Assembly: GCA_002150815.3 (NCBI GenBank)
Contig: NDFF03000181.1
Location: forward strand, 62,001 to 126,000
Length of the DNA: 64,000 nt
From: Grammothele lineata
Lineage: Eukaryota > Basidiomycota > Agaricomycetes > Polyporales > Polyporaceae
Direction: 5' to 3'
Part shown: positions 37,536 to 48,117 of the stretch, piece after piece
Position numbering within the stretch: the first letter of the stretch is position 1
Layout: the number at the start of each line of letters is the position of its first letter
The notes under the pieces: generated by a model
Databases searched by the model: none
Told to the model about the DNA's origin: nothing
What the model saw: the letters and a program-made list of their open reading frames with translations, nothing else
Translations under genes and position numbers: made by a program

Positions 37536-40018
37536 TCAAGACCACCCCTCTAACAGCTTCTCCGCCGCATCGGCCTCCCTCTCAATTATGTGGCCTGCGT
37601 CAGGGAATCGAAGCGCGATGTTGAACTTGAAAGGTCCCGGCTTCCGCGTGATGCCCAATAGAAACGAGGCGTCCATATCCGGAAGAACAGGGTCCCCAGC
37701 CTCATTCTTTACCGGCGTGATATCGAAGGCCCACAGAACCCTGTACCCCACCGGATCCGCGATGAGCGGAGCGCACTTGGGTGAGTATTCCTGAGACATA
37801 CCTCGATAGAACGATGAACATCGATTGCTGCGCCACATGCATTCCTGGGCAATGACGCCGTCCGAACCCGAACGAAAGGGTGAAGTCGAGCAGCTTGGGG
37901 TCGTCCGTGTTGAGGAATCGTTCAGGGAGGAACTTGTCTCCGTCGGGGAACATTTCAGGGTCCCGCATCATGGAGCTGTCCACGAGCGTTAGCTACTCGT
38001 GATATCGATACTGAAACAATAACTTCAGAGCGCACTAGATGTTCCCAACCACAGTCGCCCCCTTCGGAATGTAGAAACCCTCGTACACATCGTCCTCGGT
38101 CACAGCGTGAGGAACCCCGAGCGGGACAGACGGTTGCCATCGATTCAGCTCCTTGAGGAACGCGCCGACATAAGGCAGGGAAGGCTCGTCCTCGAATGTG
38201 GGGAGACGGTTACGTCCTACAACGCGGTCGAGCTCTTGTTGAGCCTTTCTTGCTGCTGCTGGGTTATGAAGCATCGCGCCTACAGGAAGGAAACGCGAAA
38301 GTCAGATCATGAAAGGAGGTTTGTTGCAATACTCACAGAGACCAATCTCTAGTGAGCCCGACGTCTACAGCCACAAACATCAGTGGAAATAGATTCTCCC
38401 TAGGACTTCCGACACCTACCGTATCGAGACCCGCGCTGTACGGAGACGACACTGCAAACGCGAGTTCCATGTCCGAGAATCCAAGAGACGCCTGAGTCTG
38501 TAAGGATCTCGACGCGATGCACTCCTTCCCCGATCCTGTCTGTGCGCGCGTCTTGACCTCCATGAGTAGGTCCAAGTATGTCCGACTCGACTTGGAAAAC
38601 GACCGATCTGCTTCACGGCGGTACCATTGCAGTGGCCGCTACGCGTCTCATTAGTATTGCGAGAAAATACGGAGAGTCCAAGGAAATACGTACAGGTAGA
38701 TACAGAAGCCAGGGGTACTACGAACGGTCAACATTTAGTGAAGCGTCTTATCGTGAATATCAAGTGGCGACATACTATGTTGACAGGGTTATCTGATACT
38801 CTAGACTCAAGCAGGTCAGCGACAGAAAGCAGAAGAATCGAGACGACGTACGCAGCCCTCTGGAAGTCTGACGTGCATGGTCAGCCGGTAAATCCAGCGA
38901 GCATTTGAGTGAATACACACGCACCCATTGCAGATTCCTCAAGCTGCTTGATGAGCGGATCATCCAATGTCGCCGCTCGACGCCCATATGCGATGGACAT
39001 CACAACTGAGGCAGCGTATCTGTTCCACGCATCAGGAATAAATTACGTTGCCTTAGATCCGCCTTAGTGGGTCTTAATCCTCTGAATCGTCTGTGAGTTC
39101 ACCTTACACGGTCTGAAACTGTCTGATTTCGTCTGATTTGTCCTTATTTTGAACTTGAAAGCGAGTGAAAATGTATGAAAAGACGATTTAAGACCCTATA
39201 AGACCACTCACACAGTTTCAGGCAGGCAAAGAACGCGGAATTAATTGCTGATGCACATTGCCCGTGTCTTCTTGAGTACAAGAACGTATGTATCATACGT
39301 GGAGTGAAACGTACAGAGCCATATGGTAAGAGTAATCTCCCGGGCTCTTATACAGAGCGCGCATTGTGATCGCTCACTCCAATGTCTGGTGGTCGCGATA
39401 CGCTATGGATGCCCGGCCGCTCATGCCCGTGTTGAGAATCTTCGAGTGAGGGGCATTGCCAGATTAAGCTCAACGAGCGTCCTGAGATTGCACATAGCAC
39501 GCACCTTTCTGTATGTCCTCCACTCCTTGCAGTATGGCATAGAAGTCCCGCGAAATCCTCCGGAAACGAGTTCATGAGCGAGGACTAGGCGCGGTCGACT
39601 CGAGTATTTCTCGCCGCGTTTCTGCAGAAGGTCCCACGCGGTTTGGGCTTTGCTGATGACTGCCCATAGAGCGTCAGCGTTTTGAGACTGTGGGAGCGGT
39701 TTGATAAAACGCTTACCTATGACGGGAGTACTTCCCCTCCAAAAAGAGAAGATGTGACCTTGAATGCGGAGTTAGAGCTCTTTCTAGTACCATACGTACA
39801 CGAAAGAGGCTTGGGTACTAACCGTACTCATTCTTGAGAGAATCGAAGACGTGCCATTGAAATGCCTTTGAGCCCACTTTGGTCATGGTTGGCCCGAGGG
39901 AGTGCGGGCCAGGCGGCATACGTTGGGTCTTGCGTCGACGTGCAAGCACATGTTGCGCGTATAGAATGGCGAGGAAAAGAAAGAAGGCTAGGAGTATTGG
40001 GAATTGTACACTTGGCAT
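37536..40018 (-). pseudogene. Microsomal cytochrome P450 with an in-frame TGA and an insertion-bearing intron
   Basis: Exons (minus): 40018-39823 (membrane anchor ILLAFFLFLAILYAQHVL, then MPPGP hinge), 39758-39717 (HIFSFWRGSTPVI), 39659-39505 (VISKAQTAWDLLQKRGEKYS, MPYCKEWRTYRK), 39439-39315 (MSGRASIAYRDHQTLE, TGA, AITMRALYKSPGDYSYHMAL), 39019-38925 (YAASVVMSIAYGRRAATLDD), 38867-38852, an unresolved part, 38638-38420 (RREADRSFSKSSRTYLDLLM; I-helix AGLDT), 38364-38337, 38279-38036 (ExxR in KELNRW), 37975-37802 (haem loop FGFGRRHCPG), 37740-37536. Core motifs are all present. Codon 153 is TGA (39374-39376) in a well-aligned exon, and about 35 residues between 38639 and 38851 cannot be matched. 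Intron 39020-39314 carries a MITE-like element. It would be a tailoring monooxygenase for the nearby PKS if functional; most likely decaying, or the TGA is a sequence error. Confidence 0.75.
39066..39208. mobile_element. MITE-like insertion in a P450 intron
   Basis: About 143 bp. The left end reads AGTGGGTCTTAATCC...AATCGTCT and the inverted right end reads AGTGGTCTTATAGGGTCTTA then AATCGTCT, imperfect terminal inverted repeats of about 28 bp. It has no coding capacity, is AT-richer than its surroundings and lies wholly within an intron whose GTACGT donor and ACAG acceptor are intact. The terminal GTCTTA/TAAGAC words recur densely at 60.0-61.1 kb. I see no clean target-site duplication. Confidence 0.5.
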
Positions 40019-41159
40019 TTCGAGGAAGGCGAGAGAGGTATAGAGTAATGTGCTGGCACCTTGGGCTTTAAGAGGATAGGCAGGATGAGCGGAAGGTAGA
40101 AGAGTCGAGGAAGAAGGGAGAACTTGAAGAGGGCTAAGACTGCATCCTGAGGCGTTAACGCTGTCCGACTTCCGTTACAGCTTGGTGCGAGATGTACAAC
40201 ATGCGTAGAACGTGTCTGCGAAGACGTGATTCGTGCGCGGTCAGAGCATCACAGAATCCAATGTGACTTCCAACCGATTCTCCGTCTATCGGCGCTATTA
40301 TCAAGTCCACTTCCGAGGCCGGCGAACTCAAGGACAAGGTGCCCCATCTTCGTGCGCTCGGGTATCGCGTGTAGGAAAGGCCCGGAGGCGCAGCTGCCAG
40401 CGCTTGTTCCCGCGCCCGCGCCCATGTTGGGATGCAACGTGACTGGGCGCACCCTCGGGGCCCGGGAATAACGCGGACGAGCGAGCCGGACCTTGCTGCT
40501 TCTCGCTCAAGCTTGACAGTTTCAAACCTAGCGCATTATCCTGCGGGAGCGGGTAATGATCGGGAGAAGAATGCCAGCGCTGTCGCCGTGCATAGCGGAA
40601 CAAACATGGTCACTGGAGGGAGGTCTATTCGAGCCCACCTTGTCGGAGGGGAACCGGTCCACCCCAGCGAATCCAATGCCAGCTCGTTGACTCGCATACA
40701 GTTCCCGAGTGCTATTCAAACAAAGGCACCTATCTCACAGTTGCTAAGACGCTGAGCTGTGGAGAACAACATGGAATTATCAGAAGGGTGTCCGAAACAG
40801 ATGGCAGGGCTTGTAAGAGTCAAATGTAGATACGCATCAATCAGACGTTCTTGCTTGAATATTCCGAGGCACGGAGGTTTGTTTGGAAGCTGGCTAGCAG
40901 GTGTGATGTAGGAAGCTCGAGAAGAAGCTCCATCTCTACTCCGTCTCTTTGTTCAGCAAAGTGATAGATTGACAATGAATTCTCATTCGCAGAAATGATG
41001 GTATACAGGTATATAATGATATTCAGTAGGTCAATAATCTGAGTCCATTCTGCGCCATAAGCATAGAAAGTTACAGGGGCAACAGAAGAGATTACATCAA
41101 TATTGACAGCGGCTCTCGTAAACGTCCGGTATACTGCACGCTGCCCATACTGCACTGGC
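40019..41159. other. Intergenic, no supported gene
   Basis: Upstream of the P450 and downstream of the next DUF6534 gene, both on the minus strand. The P450 leader is pyrimidine-rich just before the ATG. 40.3-40.5 is GC-rich with overlapping shadow frames on both strands. Nothing else recognised. Confidence 0.5.
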
Positions 41160-43183
41160 TCATACCGCGCTGACATCTCTATCACGACGTGCGGCACTAG
41201 GCTGCCCTTCTTTGCGATCCATGTCTTCCATGTAGAATGTTTCCTGCAGTGAAATCGGTTTAGAAGTCTATGGCGAAGAACGAGTGATTCGTATGGCACT
41301 CACGCTGTCATCCGGGGAAACGCGATCGACACGAGAAATCGTTCCGCGAGAAATGTTGATTCGAACGGCACCCTGGACAGAATTGAAGCAGAGAACCCAT
41401 TTATGCTAGAGCTCACTTACCGGAACACTCCCTATCGCCGACTCACTATTGGCACCCATGCTGGAGCCTGCTTTGCGAATCCGCGAGCGCGCATTCAGTG
41501 AGCCTAAGAAGGAATTGGCGTATACTACGCAGGAAAGGTAGTCAATACAGTTAAGTAATAAGAATTCAATCTTGCTAGGACGTACGCTTTGCTTGGATTT
41601 CGACGAAGCCCATGAATATGAGGCTATGTTTTTCGAACGCGAACTGAAGCGTGTACCATCAGTATGGAGATGAAGTACACGAATAATCGCAAACGTACCA
41701 TAAGCACAGCGAGTAGCGATACCGTGCTGTACGCGTTGCTGTGATGAGTCTCTATTCAAGCTAGAGGAGAAAGATTGTGGACGTACGCAATGATTGCCCC
41801 GGTATTGACGGTGTAGAAGAGAATCCTGTTGACGATACTATTTGAACTCCTATATAAATGTGAGTAGCGATCGACACGAAATGCGTAGCAGTACGTACGG
41901 TATGAGATCTTGCGAGCGTTTGAACTTCAGGAAGTAGGTGAGAAGGGAGGCGACAAGAATGTCTATGAGAGCCGCGGAACCGAGACTCCCGCTGACGGTT
42001 GTCTGGGAGTATGGCAGAGATAACGTGAGCGTAAGAAGTCATTGAGACGCCTAACACTTACTAAGGCCAGTTTTGATTGCTCCAGGGGTATCCAGCTATG
42101 TACGGCGAAGCAAAGGGTCGCAGATCCTGTACGAGCGAAGAGTGGGTGAGTAGCTTGGTTTACCAAATTACCAAGTTCCACGTACCAATACCGAACACTA
42201 AGATGCCGACCTAGATCAGAGCCAATAGCCGTATCGAATGGGAGGACGAGCACATACCGCATCGCGCAAGGATTATCACACACTAGTCATGTGTGTTCAC
42301 AGTCAGACAATGGTGTAACAAGAGCGACGGGCGGCGTACGAGAAGTGATGTCCATATCTTCGACTTGTTGCTCACTTCGGAGAAACGTGTCAGATAACGT
42401 AGTTGTTGAAGAGGTCGAACAACTTACTGATCCAAATGCGCCAGACATACCAGCTAAATGATGTACTGAGCCACTGAATGGCGCGCTAGCGACTGCAATA
42501 CTGACCAGTAAACACAGAAGGCAATCATGATCTATCGCGGAATATTCAGAACAGAAGTTCACCAGTGACGGCGTAAAGAATGATACGAACACTGAGGAGT
42601 ACAGTGGCCTTGCAGCAGAGGGGAAACGTTAATCGTTGTGGTTCCTCAAACCGTGACAATAATTCTAGCTCACCCCGATACCCCTAGAATGGATGTACGC
42701 ATTAGTTGGGGCCACGATAGTCGATGAGATAACACACCAGTCCACCGAAACCAGCTTCTCGTAGTCTCCGAATCCCGTTATGAGGTAGAAGTATATAAAC
42801 TGGATGCAGCACGCAACGTGCACTGTCTCAAGGATCCTAAGACAGACCGAAGTCAATAGAAAAGCTCCGTATATAGAGTAAATGCCAGGAGAAAATACCA
42901 GACAATAGCCACCTGAGCATCCGGATATGTGAGATAGAAGCGTAGCTTACTTAGACTGAATGTACTCACCAGGACCTTGATTACTCTTGCATCGTGAGGG
43001 TATGATTGATAGTAGAAGAATGCTTGCAGCGTCGTTACGCCGTATAGCCTGGCGGAGGTCGGTTGAAGGTCCAACCAAGCGATTCAAAACCGATACTCAC
43101 ATGCAAGCGATAAATACCATGATAAGCAAAGCCCCTACAAACTCGTTTGCCGTCACGGGGGGAGGGGAGGTACCGGAGGCCAT
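41160..43183 (-). CDS. DUF6534-type polytopic membrane protein (paralogue of the 19.6-21.7 kb gene)
   Basis: Start ATG at 43183 (MASGTSPPPVTANEFVGALL). Exons: YGVTTLQAFFYYQSYPHD, VAIVW, ILETVHVACCIQFIYFYL with ITGFGDYEKLVSVDW (about 42735-42840), a middle part traced incompletely, VYANSFLGSLNARSRIRKAG, INISRGTISRVDRVSPDD and the final exon ETFYMEDMDRKEGQPSAA ending TGA at 41160. It aligns exon for exon with the gene at 19640-21655, including the first exon wording and the tail. Around seven hydrophobic segments are expected. The two copies flank the PKS-P450 interval on the same strand, about 21.5 kb apart. Splicing between 41.8 and 42.6 kb is uncertain. Function unknown. Confidence 0.75.
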
Positions 43184-46100
43184 GGCGAGCAGAACGTCGT
43201 GAGAGCGAAGGACTCACGCGTCGTTTGTGCCAATACGTATATATCGAGACGTTCCGTCACAAACTGGTGACATCACGCAGGGAGGGCTATGGAGAGCACT
43301 TCATCTTGAGCTTTGACAGACGTCGACACCGGATCCGCACGCCGATTGTGGGTCAAGACGCCGCCGCGTACCGGTGCAATCGCACATCCAGCGTTAGAAT
43401 TTGCGCGCCCGGAGAGATCGGATCGTGGAAATCTTGGCGGCAGCCTCGGCACTTCTCTCCAGCGACGGGTACAATACTCAGCGCATCGGTCGGAGTTTAG
43501 TAGGAACGGAGAGGTATTTTGGTACGTCCAATCTTCGAAAGAATCGACGAGAAGTGTGTTCGTTGTGCGCCCTCTCATTTCAGCTGATATCGACATGAGT
43601 AGCACGCAGCCGCATGTCATGACCTGTCGGTTCTGAACCCACCTGTGTCCAAGGGAGGGCAGGTGAGGAGCTGGTGACAGGGTGTAGCGACTATGGCTAT
43701 GCGCGTGTCCGTCTGATTCACCGCCCTTCTCTCGCGCCCACATTCTCAGACACAGTATACCCCAACCACCGCCTAGAGATGCACGACGTTTGGCGACCCG
43801 GCTGGAACAAAAGAAAGCCCTGAGGTCATCAGAAAACAGAACAAGGAACGCACAAACCCTCCACGGCCGAGGATCCGTGGGCGCGCGCGAAGCTCAACGA
43901 GGGCAGACGAGCGTGCGTGAGGGGCGATGAACTTCTCCGCGCGACGGGCAGTGAGAACGCGCGGGTGCAGGTGGGCGCGCGCGAGTGGGAGATCTTCGCC
44001 TCCGAGCGCGCATGATTCCGGTGATAGCGGTTATTTCAGTACTCCCGTGAATTCGTCCCTGTCTGCCCGGTCTGAGATGGCGGCCGCGAGAGACTTGTTA
44101 TGGCGGCGCGCAGACCGTGATATGTCGGCTGAAAGACTAGAAGTATGGCTGGAAACGGCGAAACCGGTTACAGATTGGGCGCAGGGCGAGCCGCTGGGCG
44201 GGCGGCCTCTTTGGGCCTGGATTTGTCCCGGAAAAGATGGCCCTTTTCCTCAGAAACAGGACATAACATTCTGTCAGCTCGGCGGTGATTCAACGGGAGC
44301 TAAACGAGAAAACGATCGGTGAGTAGCGTGTTACGAGAAGCTGGCGGTGCAGTGAGCATGAAAATCTGGAGGACTCTGGAACGACACTCGACTTTCTCTT
44401 CCGATGAAGGGTATTCTCGGACTTCGTACAATCAAGGTAAATGGAGAGAATCTTCTGCAATCTTGAAGGCGCAAAGTTACAAAGGGATAGCTTCCATCGC
44501 GTCTCTCGTCAGCGTTTAGAGAAGCAGCCGCATAATCCCCAACTCATTTGCGCACATCGCGGGTACCTTGCATGGATCGAAGACTTGTACACTTATTCAG
44601 CTGAATGGGTTGTTCGTGTGCCTAGTAGACCAGGCTTGCCGAGTGGGGGTATCCGGAATTTCTTATTCAACGCAGTATCACTTCGACATTGGATGCGAGA
44701 TACCCGAAGGCTGCGCACTCGTCGACCCGGATGCTTGAGGCTGAACGCTATATCAGCCGGAATCAGTAGTTAGAACTTCTCTGGTCGAGTATGTTGGGCT
44801 CCTTTGCAACCCGAGAGTGTCAAGAGATGTGTGCGGAAGGGCAGATGGCAGACTGAAACCATGCGTTTCTCTAGGAATCGCTGTCACCGGCGCTGTCAGT
44901 GATGACATACCGACATGGCCTGGAGGAGACTCGAGCCGCAGTGATAAACTCTTGCCCAAGCCGCACAACCCGCCGACGACTATTATTGTATACCCGTCCA
45001 TCCTAGAATGACACAGAGAAGCAGCAACGAGTCAGTATCCTCATCAAACCTGTCATGAGAATCCACGACGTGACTTACCGAGGAGTGTCGTGTTGCCAGC
45101 GGTGAAAGCGCCCGTTCACACAGCTCACGTTAAGAATCCAACGGCGAGCCTCGAATCTGCTGCAACAGAAAAGGCATGAGAGCTTTGAGCACAGGTTAGC
45201 GAATAAGCTAATGCTGATTTGCCCATATGCGTAGTCCCATGAGGGGCGCGCCAGCATCGGCAACTGTGAATGAATGTGTTGCGTGACACTCCTCTAAAAT
45301 GTATTCCACGAGCTCCCGAGAATGCGGAGCCACTCACTCTGGGTAGTCTCAGGGCAATGAAACAGCTGTATCGTAATGACGTTGATGGGAGAGGGCGGAT
45401 ATGTTAAGAATCCCTAAGGCAAGGAACATGGATAGCGTTTCTACAATACGTACTTGTCCTAGTTTCCTATACCCACCCACACTGCAATAACTGTATAGTC
45501 AATAAGGCGTGAGATGAGAAGGTTGGTAGAGTGTAAGGGAAGCGACAGAGTGCTCACCAAGTGCCACTACCAAGACGTCGGGGTGCAGTTTTGAAGGTCT
45601 TCCGTACGCTGAACATCTTTCAAGGGACGTGAAGTCAACATCAAGCGTTTGAGTCTGTCTCTGAATAGAGACATCACATACCTTGTTCATAGATCCCTTC
45701 TAAGGGATGCTTCATACCGTACAGTCGAATCCGGGGATGCAGTGATAGTTGTTAGATCGAGCAAAGTGGACCGCGTTCAGATCTTTCTGTCGCGGTCGTC
45801 TGTTGTCGCGGGCGCGTCACGCGCGTCACCATCAATTCGCGTTACGTCACCCGCCTGTCACTGGCACGCCTCCGCCCACGATGGGCGGTCTCCTTCGACC
45901 GGTACCAGGCTACCAGCGCGCGAGCGCAGACGGTATACTGCTCGACTCCTCATTTGTCTTGGTCGTGGCCCTACTCTTGTCAGAAGATGATCTCAACCGC
46001 CCCCGTCTCCTCCGTCTCTCCAACCTCTCATCACATCCTCTCCTGTGCGGCTCCGAGGTCGCGCCTCCCTCCGTCGTCGAAAACGCTGTCCGACGAGTTC

Positions 46101-46445
46101 GTGCTCGGCGGCAGTCCAATCGGCTCAACGGAGCTCTAGCGATTTCTTGTGGATACTTGTAGTGAGTACGTACAACTGGCAACAAGCTTCGGACGGACTC
46201 ACAGGCGTGCGCTCTACAGGTCCTACCGGAACGCGTCGCAGGCCTGACTTCAGGAGGATACTTTCGCGGATCGTCCTTCTAGCGGCAGCGACAAAAACGA
46301 AGATTTTGAACACTTACACGGGTTAATAACCCCGGAGAGGGGGCCTGAGGGCTGGCGCAGTCGGTTTCGCGGAGGATGTCGTGTCGACAGCATACAAAGG
46401 TATGTCTTCACACGAACGCTACCTTTCTCCACCTCATTTCTTTCT
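43184..46445. other. Intergenic, no supported gene
   Basis: About 3.3 kb. The first 250 bp resemble the region upstream of the 21.66 kb paralogue. 43.87-44.00 and 45.80-46.10 are GC-rich. A 131-codon plus-strand frame at 43927-44322 has no recognisable domain and arginine-rich, shadow-like composition. Scattered hydrophobic fragments around 45.1-45.5 (minus) might be remains of another membrane protein but cannot be joined. Confidence 0.4.
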
Positions 46446-46982
46446 ATGGATTCGCCCACGAGTAGCGATTCAGTCTTCACCAACTCTGAGAGTGGATTTG
46501 CGCGCGCGCATTCCTCTGCTACCACGGCTGCCCTTGCCAAGGTATCTCTCAGAACACGTCCGCTGTGATCCGTTACAAGAACACTGGCCCTCTGTTCGGA
46601 CACGTTCAAGGCCCATCGACTTCATCGGTATGTTTCGTATGCTTCTCTTCCTGTCTATAGTGACCAACGTCAACGGCGATTGTCAATCACAAGGCACTTC
46701 AAGCACGTCCGCGAAGAAGCTATGAAGTTGGTGCTAGACAAGTACGGCGCCGTGGTGATGGGCTCGGGAGACGGCTTCGTTTATCAAATCCTGAGCAGCG
46801 ACGCATCTCAGGCGGAGCCGAGAAAGGCGGCCTCCCTTCATGCTCGAAGAATGGCTTGAACCTGAATATGGAGCTCCGTGGGCGAAGAGGTACGTCTTGT
46901 CGTTTCGGAATCGTTCACCTCGTCTTACACGCTAAGCCAGGAGGGAAGGACATCTCAGCCGCTGTGCTCAACCCCACCGAAG
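46446..46982 (+). pseudogene. Broken sphingoid long-chain-base kinase-like gene (DAGK catalytic fold fragment)
   Basis: The frame at about 46704-46850 reads REEAMKLVLDKYGAVVMGSG then DGFVYQILSS, matching the core of sphingoid-base/diacylglycerol kinases (Y-D/G-A-V-V-x-x-SGDGxxxEVxNG). After a frame change, PSCSKNGLNLNMEL takes the place of the family's GSGNGLSLNL motif, with the glycines lost, and GGKDISAAVLNPTE follows, the expected next block. An upstream piece from ATG 46446 (MDSPTSSDSVFTNSE) may be the old N-terminus. The shift between blocks, the TGA at 46857-46859 and the lost GxGN motif make it a pseudogene. A live version would phosphorylate sphingoid bases at membranes. Confidence 0.6.
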
Positions 46983-48117
46983 GTATGTTCTAGATATGTC
47001 GCTAGGAGATACTATAGCTGACGGTGGGCATGTCCGGGCAGTTCTTTGGACATTTCCTCTTCTCCATCTTGTAGGCGGCAAGCGATCCACTCGGTGCTCT
47101 AGTCCTACAATGTCGTAGCCGACGTCGATTGCTACAACGGCTCGCTGCAATCCATTGTCACGCAGTACGTCCCTGCAAGCTGAATTTCTGCTCTTCTCGC
47201 TCAATACCTGCATTCAGAGGCTTCGTTTTCGTGTTTGCTTGCTACGGCGATCAATTCGTTCATGATCACGTGACTACACTCTTGCACCTACAAGCCCCTG
47301 CCTTTGCAGACGGGAATCCATTCCGCCGAACTCGACTCCAGGTCTCGACGGGCATCAACTTCCCTTGCGACTACCCGAAATTCGAACCCCGTCGCGCAAC
47401 GATCCTCCTCCCGCACGTACCGTGAAATACCTCTCGTGATATGCCTCTACGTACATCCCATGCGCTTTGCGCGACGTTCTACTCAAGTGGTACGATCAGC
47501 GACGGGCGTACACGACACATCATGGAGATGCGCGTCCTTAAACTCTCCACATCACACTCGAGTGCGAGTATTGAGGAGTTCGTTGGGAATGACATTGAAT
47601 CCTCAACCAGCAGGGTTACCTCCGACAATGTATCTTGTTGTCAATACAATTTGGGCAGTAACGGTGTCGGAGTTATGCGGCGGCGAGAAATGTAGGGGTA
47701 AAAAGTGTTTTCACTGAACTTGGATCGAACCTGAGGTTGGGTCACGTGTATTGCCATCCTGACGTCATGCGCTGGAAAATTCAACTCGTTTTGATGCTTT
47801 GCTCCTCGACCTTCACTCAACTCATGCTGCTTCTCAGCAGCTTTGGTGATACTCGACGATAGCAGCTTCATATCGTTACGGCATGAGCTTCTTCCCAACT
47901 ACTAGGCGTGCGGGGGAATCGGGCCAGTCAACGCTCAGTCTCAACCTGACCTCCCAGTCTGGGCCACATTCACGGGAAGTGCGCGGCAGGGTCTCGCGGC
48001 CCTTCTGCACGCAGAAACGTTTCACGAGTATCAGTCAGATTACAGGGCCCTTTTACTCGACTTCCAACGTAAACAAAACAGTTTGGGAGAAAACATGATG
48101 AGACACCAGGAGAGCCG
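46983..48117. other. Intergenic, no supported gene
   Basis: May contain further decayed exons of the kinase-like pseudogene: SYNVVADVDCYNGSL at about 47100-47145 (+) vaguely recalls the downstream part of that family. Open frames at 47129-47717 (+) have no recognisable domain. Confidence 0.4.

Noticed and set aside
43927..44322. 131-codon plus-strand frame
   Set aside because: Arg/Ala-rich N-terminus in a GC-rich patch, no family resemblance, no flanking exons.
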